Made by a program: the position numbers and the translations under genes. Under the pieces are notes generated by a model, which saw only the letters and a program-made list of their open reading frames with translations, was not told the DNA's origin and ran no database searches. Below, piece by piece: positions 22,213-33,829 of a stretch of 64,000 nt of DNA. The first letter of the stretch is position 1. Each line of letters begins with the position of its first letter. Source of the DNA: Hsuehochloa calcarea (taxonomy: Eukaryota; Streptophyta; Magnoliopsida; Poales; Poaceae); NCBI GenBank assembly GCA_036346395.1, contig CM070604.1, positions 33,507,662 to 33,571,661 of the forward strand, read 5' to 3'.

Positions 22213-23579
22213 ATAGACCGAAGCTGGATGTACGCTGGCAACCGTGTGAGTGAAGAGTGCATTAATGGTATGTCTGCTTTTACAAGAGCCGCCGAGGAAG
22301 ATATGTTGAATAATGAGGTGGAATATATGTGCTGTACATGCATTGATTACGAGAATATGAAGATGTTAAAATCGAGCGCAGATTGATTTGAAGGTGTTTC
22401 AAAAAGGGTTATACACGCTGGACCAGTCGCAGTAAAGAGCAGATTATACAGGAACGTAGTAATAACGACATCGCTGACGAAGTCAATGATATGCCGCCGG
22501 ATGATGTCGATTGTGGTTCCGATTTGGATAGGTTGCACAATGACAATCTGGATCAGATGCTTCGCAGTGCAGAAGGGATCTGTGATGAGAGGGAGTATGT
22601 TAAATTCCGGGGCTTGATGGAGGGCTCAGAGAAACCTTTGTTCCCGTGCTGCAAGCTGGAATACACAAGGTTGTCATCCGTGCTTGAACTGCTGAAATTG
22701 AAGGCAAGCAACAGTTAGTTCGAGAAGAGTTTCACAGCAGTGTTAGGTCTCTTAGCGGACATGCTTGCAAAGGGAAACAAGTTGTCCAAAACCACCTACA
22801 AAGCCAAGAAGGTTCTTTGTCCATTGGAAATCGAAGTAGAAAGAATACATGAATGTCCGAACGACTATATCTTCTACCGTAATGAGTATTCAAACATGCA
22901 TGTATATCCGGTGTGCAACGCATCCCGATACAAATATAAGAATCAATCAGATGATGGCGAGGGAATCGAGGTGAAGAAAGGACCTCTTGCTAAGGTGGCG
23001 TGGTATCTTCATGTAATTCCCCGTTTGAAGCGGTTTTTTCCAAACCCAAAGGATGCAAAACTGCTACATTGGCACTCAGAGGAGTGTAAGAAATAATAGA
23101 AAGCTAAGACACCCTGCTGATTCTGCCCAGTGGAGAAACATTGATAGGAGGTTTGCAGACTTCGGTGCAAAACCAAGGAATATAAGGTTTGGATTGAGTA
23201 CAAATGGAATGTATCCTTTCGGTAACACGAGTAGCCGACATAGCACTTGGCCCGCGACTCTCCGTATCTACAACCTTTCTCCTTGGTTGTGTATGAAGCA
23301 GAAGTATATTTTGCTATCGATACTTATCCAAGGGCCGAAGCAACCTGGGAATGATATTGATACGTACCTAGCACCATTGATGGAAGATCTAAAAATAATG
23401 TGGATTGAATGGGTATAGGTATGGGATGCGTACAAACGAGAGAACTTTACTTTACGCTCCTTGTTGTTCTGCACCATAAATGATTATCCTACCCTTGCTA
23501 ACCTGTTGGGCTAGAGTACAAAAGAGGCCAAAGTCTGTACTCACTGCTTAGATGATACCAAGAGTGTGTGGCTAAAGCA
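22213..23579 (+). pseudogene. CACTA-2 TNP2-like transposase, N-terminal part
   Basis: The frames give a Transpos_assoc-like N-terminus (RSWMYAGNRVSEECINGMSA, 22220-22290, with MCCTCIDYEN). Then comes a linker, and Transposase_21-type core sequence from about 22740: KVLCPLEIEVERIHECPNDY, IPRLKRFFPNPKDA, GLSTNGMYPFGNTSSRHSTW (near 23190-23250), PWLCMKQKYI and GPKQPGNDID. Stops near 23095 and 23417 and several frame changes break it. The piece ends at solo LTR-D. In an intact element this is the DDE-type enzyme that recognises and cuts the termini. Confidence 0.88.
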
Positions 23580-25637
23580 TGTAATATCCCGGTTTCGGTT
23601 CGGTAAATTGAAGAACTAGTCGGGAGGAGAAAGAGGCTTAAAAGGAATAGCAAAACCTGGATAGAAGAGGGGGTTTTCCGCATTTGTTCGACAACCTGGG
23701 CCGCGGCCCAGGAGAGGCTTCTCTTGTGGCCGGCCAAGGGGGGGGGGTTCCCACACCCCCCTAAAACCCTAATGCCCCACCCTCCCCCTTTTTCCCCCTA
23801 GTGGCCGCCGCCTCTCCCCACCTCTCCCTGCAGTGCGCCGTTGCTCGTCAGATTTGGGTACATTGCGTTCATTTTTTGACCTGATCACCTCTTTGAAAGT
23901 TGTAGATCATCTGATTTGGACGTACGGTTTAGGAGTTATGGTAGTTTTACCGCAACTGTCCAGGAGGGTTGACGTGAATTGGCAGATTGTCTTGTCTGGC
24001 CAATTTGAATTTTTTAGAAGCCGAATCAGAAATGTCTCCCAAAATGAATGTTGTAGATAATTATGTAAGATTTCCAAGTTGATAAAGACCATTGTTTTTA
24101 GAGCTGCCAATCAAAAGTTATGCAAGTTTTACCATCGCTGTTTTCTGTCTGTCAGATTGTTAGGACAGAGATCTTCACCTAAACATTAGGACTAGTAGGA
24201 GGCCGAATCAGGCGACTTGCCCAACTAGACTATTGTAGCTGGTTTTGTCTTAATTCCATAGAGCCCAAGATCACCCTGTTCCGAGTTGCGTAGAAAAAGT
24301 TATGGTAGTTTTGGTGCTCTGTCCAGAGAACCCGACGTAAAAAATTGATATTCTGTAGATTGGCTTGGTAGGGATAGTTTATGGGAGAATCACAAGGGCT
24401 CCCCAACTAAGTTTATTTAGGTAATTTAATTACCTTTCCATAAAGTCTGAGAACAAGTAATGTGGATCCAGGTAGTGAAAGTTATGAATTTTATAAGTTG
24501 ACTGTCCACTGAGGGGACAGATCAACGTTTAGGATTTGGGGTTGGAATCGAGTTAGACCCTTTCGCGAGTTCGAGTAGGTTGTTTTATATTTTTTTTGCT
24601 TTGGCCCGCTACTATCGCCTTAGTGTGCGTTAACTATTTATTCAGGTGGTGGACGGGTCCCGAGGGCAGCGCCTTCTGCACGTCCTACGTTCTCTCGCAG
24701 TTAAGGCAAGTGTGATTATGGTTATATTAGATATTATCGAATGACTTGACTGATACATTCTATGGTTATTTATATTATTCATGATTGATTTGGTCATATG
24801 TCTGGTAATGAGCATGGAGTCTATTGTTATGAGTTACGTGTTTATCATGGTTGCATTGAAAGTTGGAAGGACTATGTTTGTGAGTTTTGTAGCATGAGTA
24901 GGATATTCCCATGCTTGAAGAGCATGGGCAAGGGTCCTCATACTTGCAAAGTATGGGCAAAGATCCCTGTGCCAGATGGCACAGGCATGGGTGTGCATCG
25001 ACGGATGCACACTTTACATTACCGGTAAAATGCAAAAAGACAAAGATAAAGACAAAGAGCATAAAGAGCATATGAGCAGGTTGCATGTCATGTGTATGTG
25101 GTTTATTCGGTAAATAGATTTGTGATGTATAATTGATGGGTTTCTTTCTTATACTGTTGTTACCAATTATTATGCTTGCTGATTCTTTGGACTCACCCCT
25201 TGTTGTTTGTTGTGTTTTAGGTACCTGTATGAGATCGGCATGCATGGGAGAAAGGAAGGGCTAGGGTAGTTGCACGCTCGCACTATACACACACATGAGA
25301 ATAAAAGGAAAATTAATTCAGTAGATGGATGAATTACCTAAAATTCTGCTTATGATCATTACTTGATTGGATTAGACTGTAATAAAGGAGTTTAAAAATT
25401 GGATACTTATGATCTACTTCCAGATGTCTATTTGATAAAGATGAATAGCCTATGTGGGTTTTGTTTGGATCATTTTTTTACTAGACCACCTCTTGTTATA
25501 TTTGCTTGTGGGAACCTCCTTTGTATAGTTACTATACAAAGGAGGTTATGCCGGAATTTGGTAAAGAGTTTTAGTTAATTATGTTTAACTTGTTATTTTA
25601 GTAGCATTCCAAGCTCATGTTGGGCTGGGGTGTTACA
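23580..25637 (+). mobile_element. Solo LTR-D, 2.06 kb gypsy-type
   Basis: It starts TGTAATATCCCGG and ends GGGGTGTTACA, with perfect target duplication AAGCA (23575-23579, 25638-25642) inside the CACTA-2 transposase. The C-rich part at 23740-23830 includes a G10 run and GGGGTTCCC. The 24908-25017 part is a run of four hairpins. No internal region remains, so this is a solo LTR. The minus frame at 24775-25245 (156 aa) shows no domain and is a chance frame. Confidence 0.92.
24908..25017. repeat. Four consecutive hairpins in LTR-D
   Basis: Stem-loops follow one another. (1) CCCATGCT/AGCATGGG, loop TGAAG, 24908-24928. (2) CATACT/AGTATG, loop TGCAA, near 24940-24955. (3) CCTGTGCC/GGCACAGG, loop AGAT, near 24966-24985. 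(4) GTGTGCATC/GATGCACAC, loop GACG, near 24991-25012. The four stems are unrelated in sequence. Similar strings occur in other LTRs here. Confidence 0.9.
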
Positions 25638-26852
25638 AAGCACTTACGCAAAACTGTGTACATGCGTCATCGTAGGTTCCTTCGGAGGGCTCACCCATAC
25701 CGCAGGATGAGGAAACAATTTGACGGAGAGAAGGAGGACAATTTAGCTCCAAGGCATTTAAGTGGAAAAGATGTCTATGATATGGTTAAAGATTTAGATA
25801 TTGTGCTCGAAAAGGGATGTAAATCGAGGATCTGTGAGAAGAACATCTGAAAGAAGATATCAATATTTTGGGACTTGCCTTAGTGGGAGCACTTAGAAGT
25901 TTGCCACTGCATAGACGTGATGCACGCAGAGAATAATGTATGTGACATCTTGATTGGTCTCTTACTAAACATTCATGACAAAACAAGGGATGATGTCCAC
26001 GCACGGCTTGACTTGGTTGATACGGACATCAGACCTAAGTTAGCACCGACAAAGACCGATAAAGGACTAACGTACCAATCCCCTACTTGTTACACTCTGC
26101 CCAAGGCCAAGAGAACTGAACTGTGCTAGTGCTTGCATGGTGTAAAAGTTCTGTCTGGTTATTCCGCCAAAGTGAAGAAACTTTCTTCGATGGAAGATTT
26201 GTAGTTAATTAGCATGAAGTCTCATGATTGTCATATGTTGATGACACAGATGCTCCCTGTTGCAATTTAAAATATTTTGCCAATCAAGGTCCGAGAGACA
26301 ATCATGAGGCGGTGTTATTTCTTTAACACAATTGCTCATAAGGTCATCGATCCCGAAGGACTAGATGCTCTACGGGACGAGGTGGTGACGACTGTATGTG
26401 ATCTTGAGATGTATTTCCCTCTGTCGTTTTTTGATATCATGGTCCATCTCATTACTCATTGTGAGGGAGATAAAGATGTTCGGGCCCATGTTCCTACGTA
26501 GCATGTACCTATTTGAGAGGTTTATGGGAATTCTCAAGTCCTATGTACGAAATCGATCTCGGCCGGAGGGCAGCATCGTCGAAGGTTATGTAACCGAAGA
26601 GGTCATTGAGTTCTGCGTCGATGACATGGCTCGGGTCGAACCGATAGGTGTGCCTCGATCTCTCCATGAGGGGAGGCTTGAGGGTATCAAGACCATCAAA
26701 AGGAAAGCAATCACTCTAGATATGGATGCATACGCTCAAGCCCATTTCACGGTCTTGCAACACATGACTAAAGTGTCCCCGTATATCGACCAGTACAAGG
26801 ACGTGCTTCGGTAATAGAATTCGGAGCGGCCAGATGTTTGGATCACGAGACA
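25638..26852 (+). pseudogene. CACTA-2 transposase, middle part (Transposase_21 end and DUF4218)
   Basis: After the duplication AAGCA the gene resumes with LRKTVYMRHRRFLRRAHPYR and RHLSGKDVYDMVKDLDIV. Then come HAENNVCDILIGLLLNI (matching CACTA-1 at 2021), the DUF4218-like segment IMRRCYFFNTIAHKVIDPEG (26280-26350), FPLSFFDIMVHLI and SRPEGSIVEGYVTEEVIEF. Stops near 25848, 26127 and 26500 break it. The piece ends where a second CACTA is inserted (26853) after WDHET-like sequence; the gene resumes at 33830. Confidence 0.88.
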
Positions 26853-26879
26853 CACAAGTAAAAAACAGGCTATCCCGGA

Positions 26880-27285
26880 TGCTTCATCACAGACGGTTCC
26901 TTTGGAACTATCTGTGTTATAGTCATCACAGACGGTTCTAAAGGAACCTTCTGTGATATTTAATTATCACAGATGATATGTAAATACAACTGTCTATGAT
27001 AATTCACACATAGTTTTTAATCATAACCGTCTGTGAAAATTGCATATGTCACAAATGATTCTTAAATAAAACTGTATGTGATACTTCACAAACTGTTGTT
27101 AATATGAACTGTCTGTGATAAGTATCTCATCATAGACGATTTGTATTCAAAACCGTCTGTGACTTTATCATGGCTTAGAATTTTCCTTATTTTTTGATAC
27201 TTATCACAGACGGTTCTTAATACGAACCGTCTGTCATATTAGCTCATCACAGACAGTTTTTGTATGAAACCGTCTGTGATTCGTA
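26880..27285. repeat. Left palindromic repeat block of nested CACTA
   Basis: About a dozen ATCACAGACGGTTC / GAACCGTCTGTGAT units are arranged as inverted pairs with TTCTTAATACGAA-like centres, many nearly perfect (e.g. 27198-27240). It is the longest such block in the window. Confidence 0.88.
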
Positions 27286-27289
27286 GCGC

Positions 27290-27790
27290 GGGAGGGAAAA
27301 TTTTTTTGAACACGTGCACGGGACGCCGAAAAATTTAGCGTTGTTTTTATATATTATAGCCTCCAGCCTTATCTTCCATCAGTCTCTCCCTCTCCCCTCC
27401 CCACGCCGAGCTCCAACGAGCACCGTCGGTTCCCCGTCGCGGTTCGGCGAGGAGACACAAACCTTGACAATGAGGAGGAGGGATGCAGAGGAGCTCCTTG
27501 TCTGCCGTAGGAGGTAGACTGCCGAAAGGTACGTGTACATCCCCAAAACATACATAATTTGTTGGCTGTTTGTTGTAAAAAAAAATCTTAATTTTGTGTT
27601 AGCTAAGGTTGGAGCGTTGCTGGAGGTTTTCGGTCGTCTGTCCTTCCTTGCCAATGAGCTTGAGTCGAACTTGGACGACATGAAAGAACAGCTTGTCATA
27701 TGCTGGTGAGGTACAGAGAGGAGCTCACCAGAGTAATCCAAGAAACCGATGAATTCTTCAGGAGCTTGGAGGCACTGATGGTTTCTAACT
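27290..27790 (+). pseudogene. Small intron-bearing gene-like segment in the nested CACTA
   Basis: A CT-rich leader (27360-27420) is followed by the frame MRRRDAEELLVCRRR (from 27470). A GT-type splice donor (AGGTACGTG near 27528) and a pyrimidine-poor AG border near 27606 could define an intron. The next segment, 27607-27705, reads GALLEVFGRLSFLANELESN then LDDMKEQL. One frame over, 27700-27790 gives VRYREELTRVIQETDEFFRS ending LEALMVSN and a stop. The second part is rich in Glu/Leu and likely helical or coiled coil. One frameshift breaks it. It could be a captured host exon set or a family-specific CACTA gene; I do not recognise it. Confidence 0.45.
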
Positions 27791-27974
27791 AGTTTAACTT
27801 TGTAACTTTATTCTTTTTCCCCATTCAGATGGGACGTTCTGAAACCTTTTGGTTTTCCTTTCTTATAATGTGTTTGCCATCATAATTTTAATTGGATTTT
27901 AGTTGTCTTGCTAGAAGTTGCATATGGAAACTACTGTCCAGCAATTGATTGGTTTCGTTCAAAATCTATTTTTT

Positions 27975-28197
27975 TATAATGCAAAAACTATCATAGATAG
28001 TTCTGAACAAGAACCGTCTATGAAAATAGACTATCACAGACGGTTTCACAGACTATCATAGATGGTTCTTGTTCAGAACTGTATGTGAAAATAGACTATC
28101 ATAGACGGTTCTTGTTCAGAACCGTCTATGATAGTTTTTTCACAAATAGTTAAAAAATCGTCTGTGATGAACGCCTGTTATCGTAGATACATAAATT
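27975..28197. repeat. Right palindromic repeat block of nested CACTA (left of LTR insertion)
   Basis: Units such as ATCATAGACGGTTCT with inverted partners AACCGTCTATGATAG form long near-palindromes (28065-28140). The block continues after the LTR at 33662-33829, where ACCGTCTATGATAGG and CCAGACGGTA occur before the CTGTAGTAGTG terminus. Confidence 0.85.
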
Positions 28198-29168
28198 CAG
28201 ACTGTAACACCCTGGCTATTCGGAAGCCAAAATGTTACCTAAAGGATCTAACATATGACCATAATTCAGAAGTATTTTAAATAATAACTCATCTAAAGGC
28301 ATAAAGGGAACAACAAACAATAGAACAAAAGCAGGAATAAAGACTAAATCCAAATGATTATAATAAGGGGGTGATCAAGAACCACAAGCATTACTTAAGT
28401 AAACATATCATGAAGAGAAATATAAACCACTTCTAACTTTATTTATTACAGTTCATCGATTGACGAATGAAAAACATAATCAAGACTTATTATTGAAAAT
28501 GGAGTATGGTGAACTGAGTGAATAGCGCGTGTCTACTCCCTCCCAATAGAGTCATCATCAACGATCACCTAAAATAAATAAACAAAGCAAGAATAAGTCC
28601 GAGACTCAGCAAGTACTGGACATACAACACATATGAACAAGACCACATCATTAAAAAAATGTGAACATAACACCGAATGAATATATGAATGAATGGAATG
28701 TATGGATGTAATGGAAGGATGGACTGCACACATGCTCATACCGTGTATAGCTAGTGACACACCCGTCGGTGTTCACTTAAGCCCGCACTTAACAAAATAC
28801 GGGGATCCAAATCCCGTACGAAGAATGTTTCATACAGGTGTCCAACTCTACCGATATTGGAATGGTGGGTCTTACGTGCCCATACTGGAATTGATGGGTC
28901 TTTATAATCCACTCCCGTGGATGGAACATGACAAGAGGTGCATGTTATGAATTATGAATAATGAATGAGAACATCTCTAATCATGGAAATAACACATTTG
29001 AAGGGAACATAAACATGAAGTGTAATCATGGTTCATACAAATAACATTATAAACACAAACCGTCATCATTCAACTATAAAGAATTATAAGGTACTTGCCT
29101 TCCGCGTTGTGACGCACTAGGAGGCAACGAAGGTGCTCCTAAATTCGACGCCTCACCGCGTACACAAG

Positions 29169-32100
29169 TGTAACATCCCAATTTTTAGAGTTTTGAAAAT
29201 CCTTTAAATAGTGGTAGTGAGAAAATTCACCATTTGGATTTATTTGAATATTAAATTAAAAGCTTAATATGGACTTTAAGGACAAACAGATTTAATATGC
29301 TTAATCCCAACATCAACAATTGTCAAAACTATTTTATTTAGATTCTAAATGCTTGGATATATTTTATAGAATTTTATAGAATTTTTCCAAGATTATTTGC
29401 TATTTGCATTTTCTAGATTTATTAAAAAGAAAATTCTATTTAAATCCCTCAGAATAGTGTTGGGCCGAAGCCCAACACTATTCCAACAAGGCCACCCCAT
29501 TCGCCGCTTCGCGCGCTACTCGTCTGTTGGATGCTTGACGCGTGCCCTCGTTGACGGACGCTCGCGCCAACCCCGCCTTCCTCCGTTGATGTTCGCCGCG
29601 TGGCTTCGCCACGATCTCGCCGCTTCGCCGCCGCGCCTCATTGCCGCGCCAGTGGGACCACCACGTAGTCGCTGCCTCGCGCCTTCTTCTTCCTCGCACC
29701 CGCGCCTTCGCCCGCCATTGCTGGAGCTTAAAGCTTCGTCCGACAAAACCGATTCGGTTGCTGATTCTTCACGCCGACCCCACCAAATCGTATCTTTGTT
29801 TGTTCCTTATCTTTTCCAAACCGAATCAAATCCCGAATCCCTCTCAATCTCCGAGAATCAAGGATTTCAAAACCCGGCCGTTTCGGACCCGAATTGGGGA
29901 TTTCCAATTCCGGCGTCCCCCGGGCCTATAAATATCCCCCTTAGGATCGCCTAGTCCACCGCAACCCAGAGCCGCCACCCTCGTCGCCCCGATCGCTCTA
30001 GCGCCGCCGCAATCCAAGATTTAGGGTTTTCGGGCGATCTTCTTCTCCGGTGGATTGCGCCGCCGTCGTTGTCGCCCTTGCTCCACCGACTGCACCACCG
30101 TGATCAGCAAGTCCTAGGCTACCCCGTGCACCCCTCCTCGTCGCTGGAGCATCGCCGGAGCACTCGTCCGACAACACCCGAAGCTCCACCGCCGCTTCTT
30201 CCTCGCCACGGCCGCCACCGCCGCTGCTACCATCGGTAAGGGCACCCCGAAAGCGCAATAGCACGGGAACAAATCGTACCCTCCACCGCCGCGAAGTCGC
30301 CGCTTATTCACGGTGACCATCGGGTCCCGAGCGCCACCGCCGCCGTTGTCGTCTAGCTCAGCGCCAACGTCAGCTTCGGTCCTAGTGTGGCAGCCGCGTG
30401 GCGCCAGATCAGCGCCAGCACACGCGTGCGTGGTTCAGTGCACCGCGCCAGATCTCCCTCGGTTCGGTGCACTCGGTCCACCGTGAACCCCGAGACTGAC
30501 ATGTGGGGCCCACATGTCAGATTTCTTTTTGAATCTAATTTATTTTCTGAAATCTCTCGGCTGACGCAAGTATTGCGCAATAATCCGATTTTCCTTTATA
30601 AAAATAATTTGGGAAATTCAATAAAATCCAAATTAGGGTTTTATTTGATTTTCAAACTTCCAAAGCCCATATCTTTTGCATCCGAACTCCGATTGAGCCC
30701 ATTCAAATTTATAAATTCATATAAAATCAAGATCATTTAATGGTGAATTTTATTTGATTTTTGGAGTTTGTTTTGCCTTTGTATTTATTTTTTTTTGGTT
30801 TTTTTGTCTCGTTTACGAGTAGACATCGATACTTCGGGAAATTTTGCTGAATAAGGAGCACCTCCTCAAGATCAGGACCAGTACTTTGAGCTATTCCATG
30901 GCAAGTTATACCTTTGATCATATTGAACCCAGTTTTCAAAATACTTTGTTTCAATGTATTGCATTCTATTTCAAGTATTTATTTAAATGCTTTTGGGATA
31001 GTTATTAATCCAATTTGTTATATCCACCTTGCCTATTGTATGACATGATCTTTTACCACCGTAGGTTAGTCCATTATTAGTTGGTATTATCGTAGCACCA
31101 ACGTGGGTTGGTTAGATACGATTAGACTGCTTAGCCATGCCACGAGCCATCATTTCATGTGAGATGCAAATATAAACCTGACTAAGTGATTATGGAACTG
31201 TATGATGAAACTGTGTGTGCTGTGTGCTGTTACTCGTTGATGGTATGAGTTGCACTTAATCAACAGGGTGGGAAAAGATTTGGACTGAGGAATGTGGTGG
31301 ATCTGTGTGAATGGTGGAGCTGTGTGATATAAACTTTGTGATTTAGGAAAAACTGGAAGTCTTGCCTTGGTCAATTAAGGACTTAACTTTGTGCGCTATT
31401 GAACTGGGCCTTACTATACGACCACATGTCTAGTATGGGCTGGGCCTAACTTAGTAAGTTATGGAGTCTTGACATTGACAACTCAGGTTGTATTTAAACT
31501 GTGTGATGGGCTGGAGGTGTGATATGTCACATCGCGGGACGGTTCGCTGCATCCCTGTCCAACGATGTGTGTCGTAACCAAACGCTGTGTGTATTGGTTG
31601 GCCGGCAGGAAAGCACATCGGGAGTGTCATTATTTGAGATGAAGTCTCTGAAAGTTTTTGTTATGGTCAGTGCTAGCTACACTGATTGTATCGTGTGGGT
31701 AAAGTGTACAACCTCTGCAGAGTGTTAAATCAATCTATTCGAATAGCCGCGTCCTCGGATATGGACACGCTCGGAAATTTCACACGAGGGGTATATTTTC
31801 ATGAAAACATTTGGGAAGGGTCAGATGTGTGAGATAACTTGTGCAGCTGTGTGAATAACTTGATTAGACTGTGTGTCCTTTGTGAAATCAATTGTTAACT
31901 TTTCATTGTCTATTTGTTTTGAATTTTGCTTTCAATCTATTATTTGTATTCAATTGCAAATGTTGCATTTCTGCAAAATAACCACAGAAGCCATTCCTTT
32001 GGAATAAGCCATCATCTATAAATTGCATTCTGTGGTATGACTTGCGAGTACGGTGTGTACTCACTCTTGCTAAACAAATCAACAAAAGTGGAGGAGTCGT

Positions 32101-32430
32101 CGCCTGCTTTTGAAGAAGAGTTCTACGAAGGTTGATCGTTAGGGTCTTGATCTCAGTCGGTTGCCTGTGGTAAATTGATGGGAGCCCACTGGAGTTTATT
32201 TCGTTTCCGCTGCAATTTATTTCTTTATTGTCAGCCTTGCATGGCTTAATAAATGTAAAACTCGACCGTAAGGTCCCAACAGGTTATTTGTTATTCAAAG
32301 TACTCGTTTATTCTTATATTCGTTGTATGGATGTGATATTTCATCGATGTTGACACTGTGTGCACTAGCGTGATCCTGGACTAGTGCAGAATACACAGAG
32401 GGTCCAGATTTGCATATTTGGGTCCCGACA
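29169..32430 (+). mobile_element. Solo LTR-B, 3.26 kb gypsy-type
   Basis: It starts TGTAACATCCC and ends GGGTCCCGACA, with perfect target duplication ACAAG (29164-29168, 32431-32435) inside LTR-C2. It is related to LTR-A in opposite orientation. The GC-rich promoter-like half (29460-30520) contains CCTATAAATATCC (near 29923), a good TATA candidate, and a 25-nt palindrome at 30496-30520. The 185-aa frame at 29397-29954 lies upstream of and across that TATA motif, has no domain, and is not called a gene. Confidence 0.92.
29923..29933 (+). promoter_or_regulatory. Candidate TATA box of LTR-B
   Basis: CCTATAAATATCC follows a GC-rich stretch and precedes a C-rich, CT-rich leader with GCCGCCACC repeats. 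This is the arrangement of an RNA polymerase II LTR promoter (U3/R border). Position and motif only. Confidence 0.5.
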
Positions 32431-33829
32431 ACAAGTATGTACTTGAAATAAGAACGACATGGTATAAAAAGCTACCGGTAATGCTCTACAACACATTCTC
32501 GAAAACCCTAGAGTTAACTAGTAGTCTTAATCTAAAAATGGGCAACTCAATCGCCGGAACAAGTCTGGACAGCAGCACGGAAAAATTCATATTTCTTAAT
32601 CTGGGACTCGGAACAAGGTGAGGCTAGATAATGTGGAAGCTTAACGAACATATCAACAAAATTCTAGTTGACAAGATCACCCAATTCAGCCAAACTAAAT
32701 TGCTATCCAGTGTATGAAAATACAAGACGGATTCTGTCTAGATGAAAGGAACAACAGTAAAGAATATATCACACCTTTTAATATACAGCTTCGATTGGGG
32801 TGTTCTTTATCAATATGGAAAGGTTATAAAATTTTCTACAATAACCTAGTTGGGTGAAAACCGTGAGTCTGCCATTAACCTATTCATATTTTAAAAGACA
32901 ACTAGACAATTCATTATCGTCAGGCAGTCAGGACAGCGTGGAAAGATTATATCATAACGTTTGAACCGTAAGTCGGAATCTTGTATTCTTGGTGGCTATG
33001 GAAAGCAAAGAATAGTAGCTACAAATATCTAGCAGGTGGAAATCTCAAATTCAGCATCTAAGGACTCGAAACTGACCACGCAACCCACTGTACAGAACCG
33101 ATCTAATACAGACAGATTTCCATCCAAACAGTTCTAATCAAATTCACATCTACCACGTAATCAAACAGCGAGAAAATCACCTTGTTACCCTTGTAGAACC
33201 TTAGGGATACGCTGGTTGATCCCACAAGAAGAAGATCCCTCGTCTTCTCCTCCTTTGGCTGGCCTTCCAATGCCTTCCTCCCAAAGGGGCAGCAGCAAGA
33301 GCGTCGCCGTGGAAGATGAGACGCTGCTGGAGGTGTGCAAGGGGTAGGGGGCGGCGCAAGAAGCAGGGGAGGTGGCTGCCAAGGGAGATGGGAGGAGTGG
33401 GGGGAGGTGGAGGTGGCCTGTTGGAAGGGGGAGGGGAAGTGGCGGCTTGGAAAGGGGAGTAGGGGAGAGAGAGGTGAGGCTAGGGTTAGGGGAGGGAAAC
33501 CCCCCCCCCTCATGGGCCCCTCCTCGGCTGCGGTCCAGGCCCAGGTTGCCAAAAATATGCTAAAAACCCCCCGATGAAAAGGATTATTCTGGATTTTTTT
33601 TTCACTCCTCTCCCGAGACTCCTTCCGAAAAGTCGATTCACTTTCGGGATATTACACATACGGTACATAAACAATATGTAATGAAGGTTCTGAACCGTCT
33701 ATGATAGGTTTTTTCACAAATAGTTCAAAAACCGTCTATGATGACAGCCTATTATCATTGTCACATAAATCCAGACGGTATAGAAACTGTATGTAATGAA
33801 ACCCTGTGATGACATTTTCTGTAGTAGTG

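Larger units (their letters stand above)
28203..33656 (-). mobile_element. Solo LTR-C2 (about 2.2 kb net), itself split by LTR-B
   Basis: Outer ends are TGTAACACCCTGG (28203) and CGGGATATTACA (33656). Target duplication is CAGAC (28198-28202) and CATAC (33657-33661), one mismatch. Net length without LTR-B is about 2187 bp. The first 60 bases match 49452-49520, so this is the same family as LTR-C at 49452-61504 and in the same orientation. A hairpin-rich segment lies at 28750-28925. Frames at 33103-33552 minus and 33335-33577 plus are in GC-rich LTR sequence (C11 run near 33500) and show no domain. Confidence 0.85.
26853..33829. mobile_element. Non-autonomous CACTA nested in CACTA-2
   Basis: The left end CACAAGTAAAAAACAGG is a degraded match to the inverted right end (...CTGTAGTAGTG at 33829). 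Target duplication ACA flanks both (26850-26852, 33830-33832). Joining 26852 to 33833 restores the order of the transposase as in CACTA-1. Without the solo LTR inserted in it (28203-33656) the element is about 1.5 kb: repeat block, a small gene-like segment, repeat block. It encodes no transposase. Palindromes are of the same ACAGACGGTT type as in the host CACTA, so it is probably a derivative of the same family. Confidence 0.78.

Noticed and set aside
24775..25245. 156-aa minus-strand frame with a hydrophobic stretch
   Set aside because: It lies in solo LTR-D and spans the hairpin string, with no family match and low-complexity translation. It looks like a chance frame.
26880..27285. CRISPR-like array
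   Set aside because: Repeats are alternating palindromes of variable spacing next to CACTA termini in a plant genome; there are no unique spacers.
29397..29954. 185-aa plus-strand frame
   Set aside because: It lies wholly in the GC-rich promoter half of solo LTR-B, has no recognisable domain, and overlaps a TATA candidate.
33103..33552. Frames around a C-rich and G-rich segment (33103-33577, both strands)
   Set aside because: They lie in LTR-C2, contain homopolymers and repeats, and have no domain.
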